In this document: positions 27,597-36,590 of the stretch, piece by piece
Numbering within the stretch: the first letter of the stretch is position 1
Layout of the letters: each line of letters opens with the position of its first letter
NCBI GenBank assembly: GCA_014874455.1
Contig: JADBJL010000063.1
Span: 1-54,328, forward strand
Length of the DNA: 54,328 bases
Origin: Thermomicrobiaceae bacterium
Lineage (GTDB): Bacteria > Chloroflexota > Chloroflexia > Thermomicrobiales > Thermomicrobiaceae
Direction of reading: 5' to 3'
Notes under the pieces: model-generated
Told to the model about the DNA's origin: nothing
The model's database searches: none
Seen by the model: the letters and a program-made list of their open reading frames with translations, nothing else
Position numbers and translations under genes: made by a program

Positions 27597-28772
27597 GTGC
27601 ATGCTCCCCGTGTTCGGGTCGGCCTCGAAGTCTTCCTGGAGCGTGGCTGCCCGCCCCTCGAAGGCAAGCGCGCCGGGCTGATCACCAACCCGACCGGCAT
27701 CGACGGCCGGCTCCGCAGCACGATCGACCTCTTGCACACGAGCGGTCGCGTCCGGCTGGTGGCGCTGTTCGGCCCGGAGCACGGCATCCGCGGGGAGGCG
27801 CAGGCCGGCGAGCCGGTCGCCGACGCGCGCGATGCGCGGACCGGCCTGCCGGTCTACAGCCTGTACGGCCAGACGCGCTGGCCCCCGCCGGAGACGCTCC
27901 AGGGGCTCGACGCTCTGATGTTCGATCTCCAGGACATCGGGGTGCGCTACGGCACCTACCTCTCGACGATGGCCTACGCGCAAGAGGCGGCCGCCGAGGC
28001 GGGGCTGCTATTCGTCGTCTTCGACCGGCCAAACCCGCTCACCGGCTGCCGGGTCGAGGGGAACCTGCTCGACCCGGCGTTCGCGTCCTTCGTGGGGGTT
28101 CACCCGATTCCGATCCGTCACGGGCTGACGACCGGCGAGCTGGCGCGGCTGCTGGCCGCTGATCGCGGCTGGCCCGAGCCGGTCGTCGTGCCGATGCAAG
28201 GCTGGCGGCGGGGGTTGTGGTTCGACCAGACCGGCCTGCCCTGGATCCAGCCCTCGCCCAACTTGCCCACGCTCGACTCGCTGGCGCTCTACCCCGGAAC
28301 CTGTTTGGTCGAAGGGACCAACTGCTCCGAGGGGCGAGGCACGACCCGCCCGTTCGAGCTGGTCGGCGCGCCCTGGCTCGACCCGTTCCGGCTGGCTGAG
28401 GACCTGGAGGAGCGCCGGTTGCCGGGCGTCGCCTTCCGTCCTGCCTACTTCATCCCCACTTTCTCCAAGCATGCCGGCAAGCGCTGCGGCGGCGTGCAGA
28501 TCCACATTCTGGATCGCGAGGCGCTGCGGCCGGTCGAGCTGGGCATCCACCTGCTCGACGCGCTGCGCTGCCAGGATCCCTCGGCCTTCGCCTGGCGGGT
28601 CAACGCCGACGGCCGCTACGTCGTCGACCTGTTGCTGGGCAGCGACCAGCCGCGGGCAGCGCTCGAGGCGGGTGCCACACCGGCCGAGGTGCTCTCCGGC
28701 TGGGATGAGGACGCGCGGGCGTTTCGCGAGCGCTGCCGGCCCCTCTTGCTCTATGATGGGAGCTGCGGGTAG
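27597..28772 (+). CDS. namZ: Exo-beta-N-acetylmuramidase NamZ (DUF1343)
   Basis: A 391-residue DUF1343 protein. Bacillus subtilis NamZ (YbbC) of this family removes MurNAc from the non-reducing end of peptidoglycan chains. Family motifs seen: GLITNPTGID (28-37), LFGPEHGIRG (57-66), DLQDIGVRYGTYLSTM (110-125), FDRPNPL and the active-site block VEGTNCSEGRGTTRPFE (about 238-254, with Glu239). GTG 27597 is chosen because AGGAGG lies nine bases ahead; an ATG at 27567 would overlap the previous gene. Unlike the B. subtilis enzyme there is no signal peptide, so it should work on imported fragments in the cytoplasm. Its product, MurNAc, fits the murQ and kinase genes directly downstream. Confidence 0.92.
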   Translation: MHAPRVRVGLEVFLERGCPPLEGKRAGLITNPTGIDGRLRSTIDLLHTSGRVRLVALFGPEHGIRGEAQAGEPVADARDARTGLPVYSLYGQTRWPPPETLQGLDALMFDLQDIGVRYGTYLSTMAYAQEAAAEAGLLFVVFDRPNPLTGCRVEGNLLDPAFASFVGVHPIPIRHGLTTGELARLLAADRGWPEPVVVPMQGWRRGLWFDQTGLPWIQPSPNLPTLDSLALYPGTCLVEGTNCSEGRGTTRPFELVGAPWLDPFRLAEDLEERRLPGVAFRPAYFIPTFSKHAGKRCGGVQIHILDREALRPVELGIHLLDALRCQDPSAFAWRVNADGRYVVDLLLGSDQPRAALEAGATPAEVLSGWDEDARAFRERCRPLLLYDGSCG

Positions 28773-28839
28773 TACACACCGAGTGGCGAACGAGCCAGGG
28801 GGTAGCGGCAGTGAACCGAGAGAGGGGGCGGGCGAGTGT

Positions 28840-29778
28840 ATGAGCGGTGATGTGCCCGACCTCGCGGGCGCGGTGACCGAGGCGATCAACCTGCGGACGT
28901 GCGACATCGACACGCGCTCGGCCGAGGAGATCGTCGAGCTGATCCTCTCGGAAGACACAGGCGTGGTGCCGGCGGTCATGGCCGAGCGCGACGCGATCGC
29001 GCGGCTGGCGGAGGTCGCGGCCGAGCGGCTGCGGCGCGGCGGCCGGCTGATCTACGTCGGCGCTGGCACTTCCGGCCGGCTGGGGATGCTCGACGCTGTG
29101 GAGCTGCCGCCGACGTTCGGTATCGATCCGGGGCGGGTGGTGACGCTGGTGGCCGGCGGCCCGGCGGCGCTCACCGGCGCGGTAGAGCAGGCCGAGGACG
29201 ACGCGGCGGCCGGGGCCGCCGGCGTGGCCGCGATCGACGTCGGTCCGCGGGACGTGGTGCTGGGCATTACCGCCAGCGGCCGCACGCCCTACGTGCTGGG
29301 GGCGGTGGCCGAGGCCCGCGCCAGGGGAGCCTACGTGGCCGGGCTGGCTTGCAATCGCCCGTCGCCGCTGGAAACGATGGTCGATCTGATGATCGCGCCG
29401 GTCGTGGGGCCGGAGGTGATCGCTGGCTCGACGCGGATGAAGGCGGGAACCGCCCAGAAGCTGGTACTGAACGCGCTCAGCACGACTATCATGATCCGGC
29501 TGGGGAAGACCTTCGGCAACCTGATGGTGGACGTGCGGCCGAGCAACCAGAAGCTCTGGTGCCGGGCCGCCCGCATCGTGATGCAGGCGACAGGGCTCCA
29601 GGCCGATGAGGCTGAGCGACTCCTGAAAGCGGCCGGTGGGGAGCCGAAGACCGCCATCGTGATGGCGCTGGCCGAGGTCGACGCAGAGGAGGCGCGCCGT
29701 CGGCTGGCCGCCAGCGAAGGGCGGGTGCGCGACGCGATCGAGGGTGGGCGGGATGGCCAGGCTGCTGCTGGGCGTTGA
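28840..29778 (+). CDS. murQ: N-acetylmuramic acid 6-phosphate etherase
   Basis: A 312-residue MurQ, which removes the D-lactyl ether from MurNAc-6-P to give GlcNAc-6-P and lactate. The SIS-domain phosphate loop is YVGAGTSGRLGMLDA (72-86). Both catalytic glutamates are retained: Glu88 in VELPPTFG and Glu116 in AVEQAED. Also conserved are GITASGRTPYV, GSTRMKAGTAQKLVLNALST, GKTFGNLMVDV, and the C-terminal helical tail (ATGLQADEAERLLKAAGGEP, KTAIVMAL). The start ATG 28840 gives the normal family length. The 3' end overlaps the following kinase, as expected for consecutive steps. Confidence 0.96.
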   Translation: MSGDVPDLAGAVTEAINLRTCDIDTRSAEEIVELILSEDTGVVPAVMAERDAIARLAEVAAERLRRGGRLIYVGAGTSGRLGMLDAVELPPTFGIDPGRVVTLVAGGPAALTGAVEQAEDDAAAGAAGVAAIDVGPRDVVLGITASGRTPYVLGAVAEARARGAYVAGLACNRPSPLETMVDLMIAPVVGPEVIAGSTRMKAGTAQKLVLNALSTTIMIRLGKTFGNLMVDVRPSNQKLWCRAARIVMQATGLQADEAERLLKAAGGEPKTAIVMALAEVDAEEARRRLAASEGRVRDAIEGGRDGQAAAGR

Positions 29779-30679
29779 CGGCGGCGCGACCAAGACCAGG
29801 GCGGTGCTGGCGCAGTTCGGTGGCCCCGTCCTGGGGGCCGGCACCGCCGGGTCGAGCAACTACCAGTCAGTCGGGCTGGAGCGGGCAGTCGCCGCGATCG
29901 TCGAGGCGATCCGAGCGGCGTTCGCGGATGCTCGGCTCATGCCGGAGGAAAACGAGGTCGCGGCTGTCTGCTTCGGGCTGGCCGGCGTCGATCGGCCGGC
30001 TGACCGCGAGCGGCTGAGCGGACGGCTCGAGCGGGAGCGGCTGGCCAGGCGGTCGATCATCGTCAACGACTCCGAGCTGGTGCTCGCCGCCGGTTGCCCG
30101 GACGGCTGGGGAGTAGCCCTGATCAGCGGCACCGGCTCGATCTGCTTCGGCCGGGCGCCCGACGGCCGGACAGCGCGCGCTGGCGGCTGGGGTTACATCC
30201 TGGGCGACGAGGGCAGCGGCTTCGACATCGCCGTCCAGGCGCTCAGACTGGCGACGCGGACGGCCGACGGGCGGGCGAACGCGCCGGGCCTACTCCGGGC
30301 TGCCCTCGACTTCTGGGAGCTGGACACGCCGGAGCAGCTCATCGAGCTCGTCTACCAGCGAGAGGGGGGCGCGCCGGGAAGCGTGGCCAGGTTCGCCACC
30401 CGGGTGCTGGAGCTGGCCGAGGCGGGCGATCCAGATGCCCGGCAGGTGCTCGATCGCGCGGCCGACGACCTCGCGCTGCACGTGGCGACGGTGACCCGAC
30501 GGCTCGGGCTCGATCGCCCGCCGCTCGCCTTCGGCGGCGGCGTGCTGCGGGCCAGCGCCCTGCTGCGCGAGGCCGTGTACGAGCGCGCTGGGGTGCCGCT
30601 CGGCCCGGCGGCAGTGGTGGACGACCCGGCGCTGGGCGCGCTGGCCATTGCGCGGCGGCTGGCAGAGATTCCGGGGTGA
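29753..30679 (+). CDS. BadF/BadG-type N-acetylhexosamine kinase (MurK-like)
   Basis: A 308-residue ASKHA kinase of the BadF/BadG/BcrA/BcrD family. It has GVDGGATKTRAVL (7-19), GLAGVDRPADRERL, VNDSELVLAAG (catalytic Asp), LISGTGSICFG and GGWGYILGDEGSGFDIA. Relatives include mammalian GlcNAc kinase and Clostridium acetobutylicum MurK, which phosphorylates both MurNAc and GlcNAc and is encoded beside murQ. Its coding overlap with murQ (26 bases) makes the MurK role the best guess: it would feed MurNAc-6-P to MurQ and GlcNAc-6-P to NagA. ATG 29753 is preferred over GTG 29744. It is the last gene of the plus operon. Confidence 0.9.
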   Translation: MARLLLGVDGGATKTRAVLAQFGGPVLGAGTAGSSNYQSVGLERAVAAIVEAIRAAFADARLMPEENEVAAVCFGLAGVDRPADRERLSGRLERERLARRSIIVNDSELVLAAGCPDGWGVALISGTGSICFGRAPDGRTARAGGWGYILGDEGSGFDIAVQALRLATRTADGRANAPGLLRAALDFWELDTPEQLIELVYQREGGAPGSVARFATRVLELAEAGDPDARQVLDRAADDLALHVATVTRRLGLDRPPLAFGGGVLRASALLREAVYERAGVPLGPAAVVDDPALGALAIARRLAEIPG

Positions 30680-30699
30680 GCGGCACGACGGCCGCTCAC
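30676..30699. terminator. Hairpin between the convergent operons
   Basis: GTGAGCGGC (30676-30684) pairs perfectly with GCCGCTCAC (30691-30699) around a six-base loop, and the stem includes the stop codon of the kinase gene. No T run follows on either strand, so it is a candidate bidirectional end or transcript-stabilising hairpin rather than a classical terminator. Confidence 0.4.
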
Positions 30700-30760
30700 T
30701 CACGCTGCGCCCCCCGATGCGGGTCGGGCCGCTCCGGCTCGGGCAGGCTCGGCGCGAGCG

Positions 30761-32878
30761 TCAGATCAACCCCTCCCGCTCCAGGTACTGCCGAAGATCG
30801 GGCGGTAATTCCTCCTTCCCGATCAGGTCGGCCAGCCGCAGGATGCTCTGCAGCCCCTCTTCCCAGAGCGGGTAGTACGGGCCTGGATCGTAGCTCGTCG
30901 CCTCGGCGTCGACCGGCTGGCCGCTCGCGTAGCGGGCGCGCTGCTCGTCTAGCCAGGCGAGCGCCGCTTGGTAGCGCCGGTCGAGGGCTGCGAACCGGTC
31001 GAGCGTCAGGTGGATCTCGCTCCGCCGCGCGTGGCGCAGCCAGCACAGCTCGAACTCGCTGGCGAGGGCCGCGAGCTGGGAGCCAGAGGCGCGCAGCGCG
31101 GCGATCTCGGCGTCGAGCCGGGCCAGCCCTTCAGCGCGGGCGGAGTCGTCGACCGGGTCGGGGAGCGCGCGCAGCGTGCGGCGCAAGCGCTGGCTGAGAA
31201 GCACCTTGGAGGCGGCGAAGGCGATCAGACGAGCGACGAAGGTGTAGTCGTGACGCAGGGACGAGTTCGGCAGCTCGGCCCAGGCCTGGAGCGCGTCGCG
31301 CGCGGCCGCCTCCAGCTCGACGAGGGCCTCCGGGTCGGCCGCGGCGATCAGCTTGCCCGCGAGCGGGTCGTCGAAGAGCGCGTAGGCGCTGTTGGAGCGG
31401 TTGCGCAGGCCGAGCGTGGGAGCCGTCACCGCGCGGCCGAGCCGCCGGATGGCCTGGATACTCCGGTCACCGGCCGGCCGGCCGAGGAAGAGGGGAGCGA
31501 AGGCACGGTCGAACTCCTCCGGCGCGGTCTGGGCGCCGGTCCAGGCGGTGGCCGCGCCGTAGAGGTACGGGTACCAGGAGAGGGAGAGCGGCTGGTAGTG
31601 ACCGTAGTCGCCCCAGTCGGTCAGCAGCATGCCGGTGGCGCCGGCAGCCATCCCGTCGCGGACGAAGTTACGGATGTTGACGAGGGCGTTGTCCAGTCGC
31701 GGGAAGAGCGTGTTCCAGCTCGAGGTTCCGGGGCAGACCCAGAACTCGCGTCCCAGCGCGCCGAGCCGCTCGGCGCTCGGGTAGCGATCCTGGGCCTCGT
31801 ACCACCAGTCGAGCAGCAGCACGTCCGAGGGCAGCTCGCTCACCAGTTCGGGGTGGTAGAGCAGGATGTCGGCCCAGAGCATGATGCGCCGGCCGTACCT
31901 GGCCGCCAGCTCGCGCAGCCGCAGGATATGGCGCAGGTAGAGCCGGCCCTTGCCGATCTCCCGGGCCAGCGCGCTCGATTGCCCGGTACCGAGATCCCAG
32001 GTCTCGTCACAATCGACGTTGAACCAGCGGGAGCTGAAGGCGGGTAAGAACTCGGCGTACAGCTCGTCCAGTAGCTGGTACGTCTCCTCGCGGGCCGGCG
32101 TGAGGCTCCATTGCCAGCCGACCTCGTCCAGGTGGGCGTACTGTGGCAGCGAGAGCAGGCGCCGCTGGTGCCCGAACGATTGCAGGTTGGGTACGAGCTC
32201 GATGTGCCGCTCGCGGCAATAGTGGTCGAGCGCCAGGATGTCGTCGGCGGTGAGCGGGTCGGCGCCAGCGCTGATGGCCGGGTGGCTGGGGAAGTAGAAG
32301 GTGTGCTCGGTGTAGAGCTGGAGATGGTTGTACTTGTACTCCGCCAGGCCATCGACCAGCGCGAAGAGGGTCGGCAGCGTCGGCACCTTGCCGCGCGAGA
32401 CATCGAGCATCACGCCACGGTGGGCGAGGGCAGGCCAGTCCCGGATAGTGAGCGCCGGGATACGCCGGCCCTGGGTGCGCAGCAGTTGCCGCAGGGTCTG
32501 CACGCCGTAGAAGAGCCCCGCCTCCGTCTTGGCCGCGACGACGATCTGCTGCGGCGTCACCTCCAGCGTGTAGCCTTCCGGCCCCAGCTCGGCGAGCGTG
32601 TCCTGGGGGATACCCCCGTCCCGGTCGACCCTGAGCAGCGCCAGCCGGTCTGATCCCTCGAGCGGCGCATAGGCCCGGCGGAGCGCGAGCGTCAGGCCGG
32701 TCGCGTCCCGCACCGCGGCTTGCGCCTGCCTGGCCGCGAAGAGCGTTTCCTCACCGGCCTCCGGCCCGACGACGATCTCTGTCGTCGCGTCGATCAGGAA
32801 CGCTTCCGTTGCAGCTCTGTAGGCGAAGTGGCGAGGAGCCGGAATGAGCGGCGGCATGTCACGATGGTTCGAGGTCAT
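30761..32878 (-). CDS. GH20 beta-N-acetylhexosaminidase
   Basis: A 705-residue family 20 glycoside hydrolase, which removes terminal GlcNAc with retention using the substrate's own N-acetyl group. An N-terminal zincin-like GH20b domain (about 1-150; GYTLEVTPQQIVVAAKTEAG, LFYGVQTLRQLL) precedes the TIM barrel, which begins HRGVMLDVSRGKVPTLPTL. The catalytic Asp-Glu pair is Asp291-Glu292 in FNVDCDETWDLG. A helical C-terminal region of ~200 residues follows. There is no signal peptide. ATG 32878 has GGAGGGAT ahead and overlaps the anmK stop by 20 bases. In this locus it probably replaces the GH3 enzyme NagZ. It is the last gene of the minus operon. Confidence 0.9.
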   Translation of the reverse strand: MTSNHRDMPPLIPAPRHFAYRAATEAFLIDATTEIVVGPEAGEETLFAARQAQAAVRDATGLTLALRRAYAPLEGSDRLALLRVDRDGGIPQDTLAELGPEGYTLEVTPQQIVVAAKTEAGLFYGVQTLRQLLRTQGRRIPALTIRDWPALAHRGVMLDVSRGKVPTLPTLFALVDGLAEYKYNHLQLYTEHTFYFPSHPAISAGADPLTADDILALDHYCRERHIELVPNLQSFGHQRRLLSLPQYAHLDEVGWQWSLTPAREETYQLLDELYAEFLPAFSSRWFNVDCDETWDLGTGQSSALAREIGKGRLYLRHILRLRELAARYGRRIMLWADILLYHPELVSELPSDVLLLDWWYEAQDRYPSAERLGALGREFWVCPGTSSWNTLFPRLDNALVNIRNFVRDGMAAGATGMLLTDWGDYGHYQPLSLSWYPYLYGAATAWTGAQTAPEEFDRAFAPLFLGRPAGDRSIQAIRRLGRAVTAPTLGLRNRSNSAYALFDDPLAGKLIAAADPEALVELEAAARDALQAWAELPNSSLRHDYTFVARLIAFAASKVLLSQRLRRTLRALPDPVDDSARAEGLARLDAEIAALRASGSQLAALASEFELCWLRHARRSEIHLTLDRFAALDRRYQAALAWLDEQRARYASGQPVDAEATSYDPGPYYPLWEEGLQSILRLADLIGKEELPPDLRQYLEREGLI

Positions 32879-34139
32879 ACCTATCCCTCCGTTCCCAGAC
32901 TGCGGGGCGCGGTGCCCTCGGCGGCGTGAGCGTGCCGAGGACGACCCGGCGCCTGGCGCCGGTGGCGCCGGGGACATTGGTCGGCAGGCCGAGCAGGCCA
33001 TCGTGGGCCAGCAGGGCGAACGCCATCGCCTCCTTCGCCCTGCTGTCGAGGCCGTACGCCTCGAGGGTGACGACCGGGATCGGATCGAGGGCCGCCCGCA
33101 GCATCGAGAGCAGCGCCGGGTTACGGCTGCCTCCGCCGCTGACAATCACCTCGTGGATCGGAGGCAACCAGCGACGATAGGCCTCGGCGATCGAGCGCGC
33201 GGTGAAAGCGGTCGCCGTCGCGATCAAGTCGAGCGCGCGCTGCCGCAGCGGAGCCGGAGCCGCCGGGCTGGCCAGCACCCCTTCGGGCAGGCCGGTCTCC
33301 TCCAGCAACTGCCGGCAGAGCGGCAGGCCGTAGCGCTCGCGGCCGGTCGTCTTCGGCGGCGGGCGATCCAGGTAAGGGTCGGCCAGCAGCCGGGCGAGGA
33401 GCTCGGCATCGACACTCCCCTGGGCCGTGAGGCGCCCGTCCGCGTCGAGCGTCGCGGCGCCGCCGGTCAGCAGCGTCACCACGCCGTCGATCAGCGCGTT
33501 GCCCGGCCCGGTATCGAAGGCGCGCACATCCTCGATGTCACCGCCAGCCGGGAGGTAGGTCACGTTCGCGATGCCGCCGATATTCTGGACGGCCCGGCTC
33601 CGCTCGGGATGGCGCAGGGTGACCCAGTCGAAGTAGGGGACGAGCGGCGCGCCCTGGCCGCCAGCGGCGATGTCGGCAGCGCGGAAGTTCGCCATCACCC
33701 GGGCGCCGGTACGCTCGGCGATGACGGCTGGCTCGCCGATCTGGAGCGTCGAGGGAGCCGAGAGTGGCAACGTGGGGTCCCTCTCCGGCTGGTGCCAGAC
33801 CGTCTGCCCGTGGGAGCCGATGACGAAGACCTGATCGAGCGGCACGCCGGCCTGCCGGCAGGCGGCGAGGGCGGCCTCGGCGAAGAGCTCGCCCAGGACG
33901 ACGTTCAGCGAGCAGAGTCGCTCTACCGCGCGCTCCGCCTGCTCGAAGACGAGGAAGAGCTCCCGCCGGACCTCAGAAGGCAGGGGCAGCGTGCGGAAGC
34001 CGAGCAGCTCCAGGCGGGCAGTCGCGCCAGCGCCGGTGATACGCACGACCGCGGCGTCGATCGCATCGGCCGAGGTGCCGGACATCAGCCCGACGCAGAT
34101 ATCGCCTTCTCTCGCTGTCATGCCGGCCGAGCTAGCCAT
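32859..34139 (-). CDS. anmK: Anhydro-N-acetylmuramic acid kinase
   Basis: A 426-residue AnmK, which hydrolyses the 1,6-anhydro ring of anhMurNAc while phosphorylating it to MurNAc-6-P. Diagnostic motifs: GLMSGTSADAIDAAVV near the N-terminus, IGSHGQTVWH, LQIGEPAVIAERTGARVMAN, FRAADIAAGGQGAPLVPYFD (with the catalytic Asp), QNIGGIANVTYLP, AFDTGPGNALID and VSGGGSRNP. The length is slightly above the usual ~370. It overlaps the amidase gene (eight bases) and the GH20 gene. Its presence shows that products of lytic transglycosylases are also used; the product joins the pathway at MurQ. Confidence 0.96.
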   Translation of the reverse strand: MASSAGMTAREGDICVGLMSGTSADAIDAAVVRITGAGATARLELLGFRTLPLPSEVRRELFLVFEQAERAVERLCSLNVVLGELFAEAALAACRQAGVPLDQVFVIGSHGQTVWHQPERDPTLPLSAPSTLQIGEPAVIAERTGARVMANFRAADIAAGGQGAPLVPYFDWVTLRHPERSRAVQNIGGIANVTYLPAGGDIEDVRAFDTGPGNALIDGVVTLLTGGAATLDADGRLTAQGSVDAELLARLLADPYLDRPPPKTTGRERYGLPLCRQLLEETGLPEGVLASPAAPAPLRQRALDLIATATAFTARSIAEAYRRWLPPIHEVIVSGGGSRNPALLSMLRAALDPIPVVTLEAYGLDSRAKEAMAFALLAHDGLLGLPTNVPGATGARRRVVLGTLTPPRAPRPAVWERRDRYDLEPS

Positions 34140-35286
34140 CGCGAGATCTCCGGAATGCCGCAGCCACGCGCTCGTGGAAGGCCGGGCGGATAGCGGCGAT
34201 CTCGTCCCGAACCTCCGGGTGCACGCGGTTGGTGAGCAGGATGACGACCAACTCCAGCGCGGGGTCGATCCAGAGCGAGGTGCCGGTGAAACCGGTATGC
34301 CCGTAAGCGGACGGGCTGAGTCCGCGGGCGGGAAACATCTCGGGTTGGGGCCCTGGCCCGGCGAGCGCCCAGCCGAGACCTCGCCCTAGCGCCTGGGGCC
34401 GGATCGCCTCCGCGGCCAGCCACTCCGGCAGGAGCTGTACACCTCGCCAGGATCCGCGCTGCAGCCACATCTGGCCGTAGCGCACCAGGTCCGGCGCGGT
34501 ACTGAACAGCCCGGCGTGGCCGGCGACGCCGCCCAGGCCATAGAACGCATTCCCGTCGTGGACCTCGCCCCAGATCAGCTCGCGCCGCCAGTGAGGGAAG
34601 CTCGCGGCCCGCTCGCCGGCCTGCCTTCTTTCGTAGCCGTTGCTGCGCTCGGTCGCCGCGATGCGCGAGCGCAGCGCGGCCGGCGGCCGGAACAGGGTGT
34701 CGCGCATCCCGAGCGGGGTGAAGATCTCGGCTGCCGCGAAGCGCGCCACGTCCTGGCCGCTGACCCGCCGCACCACCTCGCCGAGGAGGATGAAGTTGAG
34801 GTCGCTGTAGATGACCTGCTGGCCCGGTGGAGCGACTGGCTGGAGGCGAGCGATGGCGGCGACGTACTCGTCGGGGCCGCGCGCCTCGAGGTAGAGCGGG
34901 AGCCAGGCCGGGAGACCGGTCGTGTGGCTCAAAAGCCGGCGGATCGTCACCGCGGTCTTCCAGCCGTCGAGCCCGAACCCCGGCAGCACGTGCCCGACCG
35001 CCCGATCCAGGTCGACCTGGCCGCGCGCGACCAGGCGGAGGATCGCGGGCAGCGTCGCGACCACCTTCGTCAGCGAGGCGAGATCGAAGATCGTCTCGGC
35101 CGTCATCGGAACCGGCTGTGGCTCGCGGCAGGCCCAGCCGGCCGCCCGGTGCAGGATGACCGCACCCCGGTGAGCGACGAGCGCCACCGCGCCACCGACG
35201 GCGCCGTGGCGCACGCCTTCGAGCACGACCTGCCAGGCCTCGTCGAGGCAGGCTACACGGAAACAGTCTGGCTCAGGCCAGCGCAT
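34132..35286 (-). CDS. AmiE-like N-acetylmuramoyl-L-alanine amidase (beta-lactamase fold)
   Basis: A 384-residue serine hydrolase of the class C beta-lactamase/penicillin-binding fold. The nucleophile motif is Ser71-Leu-Thr-Lys74 (FDLASLTKVVAT), the second motif YSDLN (160-164), and the third GHTGFTGTSLWIDP with His in place of Lys. GEVHDGNAFYGLGGVAGHAG and LFSTAPDL are typical of B. subtilis AmiE (YbbE) relatives, which cleave peptides from MurNAc. No signal peptide is present, so peptide removal would occur inside the cell. ATG 35286 is preferred over the upstream ATG at 35346. A true beta-lactamase or esterase is the alternative, but the murein context argues for amidase. Confidence 0.85.
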   Translation of the reverse strand: MRWPEPDCFRVACLDEAWQVVLEGVRHGAVGGAVALVAHRGAVILHRAAGWACREPQPVPMTAETIFDLASLTKVVATLPAILRLVARGQVDLDRAVGHVLPGFGLDGWKTAVTIRRLLSHTTGLPAWLPLYLEARGPDEYVAAIARLQPVAPPGQQVIYSDLNFILLGEVVRRVSGQDVARFAAAEIFTPLGMRDTLFRPPAALRSRIAATERSNGYERRQAGERAASFPHWRRELIWGEVHDGNAFYGLGGVAGHAGLFSTAPDLVRYGQMWLQRGSWRGVQLLPEWLAAEAIRPQALGRGLGWALAGPGPQPEMFPARGLSPSAYGHTGFTGTSLWIDPALELVVILLTNRVHPEVRDEIAAIRPAFHERVAAAFRRSRDG

Positions 35287-35373
35287 TCTCCTCTCCCCAG
35301 CTCCTGCACGGGCAGAAGGTGCACGTCTCGCCCACGCGATCCCCATGCTCTACGATCGCCCGCGGCGACGGCT

Positions 35374-36582
35374 TCAGCCCTCGCTCGCTGCCCCTTCGGG
35401 CATGAGGGCTGCGAGCCGCTCTCGCCAGTCGCCGCTGGCGTAGGCGACGCGGCCGCGGCAGATCGTGGCGTGCACGTGGAGATCCCGGCTCAGGATCACC
35501 AGATCCGCGTCGCAGCCAGGCCGGAGTCGTCCCTTGCGGGCCGCCACGCCAGCGACGCGCGCTGGATTGGCGGTCAGCATCGCTACCGCATCCTCGAGCG
35601 CGACGCCGACCTGCTCGACCAGGTTGCGCAGCGCCTGATCCATCGTCAGCACGCTGCCCGCGATCGTCCCGTCGCTCAGGCGTGCCACGCCGCTGGCGAC
35701 CCGTGCCGTGAGGCCGCCGAAGGAGAAAGTCGCCCCTTCGGGCAGGCCGGCCGCTGGCTGCGCGTCGGTGACGACCACCGTGCGGTCCGGACCCAGCGCC
35801 CGGATCAACACGCGCATCGCCGGTGGCAGCACGTGGATGCAGTCGCCGACCAGCTCGCCAGTCACGTCCTCGGACTCGACAATGGCCCCGAGCGGCCCGG
35901 GCGCGCGGTGCAGGAGCGGCGGCATCGCGTTGAAGCAGTGGGTAGCGTGGCGAATGCCGAGCTCGATGCCGCGCCGCGCCTGCTCGTACGTGGCGTCGGT
36001 GTGGCCGATGCTCACGGTGACACCCGCGTCGACGAGCTGGCGGATCAGCAGATCCGCACCCGGTAACTCAGGCGCCAGCGTGGCCAGCCGGAGCCACCCC
36101 CTGCTCAGCTCGAGCATCCGCTCCATCTCGGCCGGATCCGGCCGGCGCAACCAGGAAGGATGGTGCGCGCCGCGCCGCTTCGGGTTGAGATATGGCCCCT
36201 CGAGGTGGATGCCGACCGGTTGGGCTCCTCCTCTGTGCCTTTCGATCGCCTCGACGGCGGCGAGGAGCTGTTGTTCCGGCAGCCCGCCGGGCACACCGAC
36301 CACGGCCACCAGGAAGGCAGTCGTCCCGCTCCGTGGCGCCCAGCGGGCATAGCCTTCGATCTCGCTCGGGCTCTCGGTGTGGAGGGCGAACCCACCGCCG
36401 CCATGGGTGTGCACGTCGATGAAGCCTGGCACGACGAGCGCGTTGCGCGCGTCGATCACGGTACCAGCGGGAGCGACCTCGGGGCCGATCGCCTCGATCC
36501 AGTTGTCCTCTACCACCACCTGGCACTCGGGCCGGCGCTCCCGGCCATCGATGACGAGCGCGCCGGCCAGCGTGTAGCGCAT
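35374..36582 (-). CDS. nagA: N-acetylglucosamine-6-phosphate deacetylase
   Basis: A 402-residue NagA, which converts GlcNAc-6-P to glucosamine-6-P and acetate. Amidohydrolase features are GFIDVHTHGGGG (His58/His60), HLEGPYLNPKRRGAH (Glu128), SIGHTDATYEQA (His194), HCFNAMPPLLHRAPGPLGAI (His215) and the catalytic Asp273 in VVVTDAQPAAGL. NPARVAG and GRLRPGCDADLVIL near the end complete the family pattern. AGGGGG precedes ATG 36582; the gene is eight bases from the SIS deaminase, which performs the next step. Confidence 0.96.
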   Translation of the reverse strand: MRYTLAGALVIDGRERRPECQVVVEDNWIEAIGPEVAPAGTVIDARNALVVPGFIDVHTHGGGGFALHTESPSEIEGYARWAPRSGTTAFLVAVVGVPGGLPEQQLLAAVEAIERHRGGAQPVGIHLEGPYLNPKRRGAHHPSWLRRPDPAEMERMLELSRGWLRLATLAPELPGADLLIRQLVDAGVTVSIGHTDATYEQARRGIELGIRHATHCFNAMPPLLHRAPGPLGAIVESEDVTGELVGDCIHVLPPAMRVLIRALGPDRTVVVTDAQPAAGLPEGATFSFGGLTARVASGVARLSDGTIAGSVLTMDQALRNLVEQVGVALEDAVAMLTANPARVAGVAARKGRLRPGCDADLVILSRDLHVHATICRGRVAYASGDWRERLAALMPEGAASEG

Positions 36583-36590
36583 GCGTCCCC

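Noticed and set aside
30761-32878. Reading GH20 as NagZ
   Set aside because: NagZ is GH3 with a KHFPGHG-type motif; here the catalytic pair is Asp-Glu in a GH20 barrel.
34132-35286. Antibiotic-resistance beta-lactamase
   Set aside because: SLTK/YSDLN/HTG motifs and AmiE-like segments, no signal peptide, and murein-operon context argue for a muramoyl amidase.
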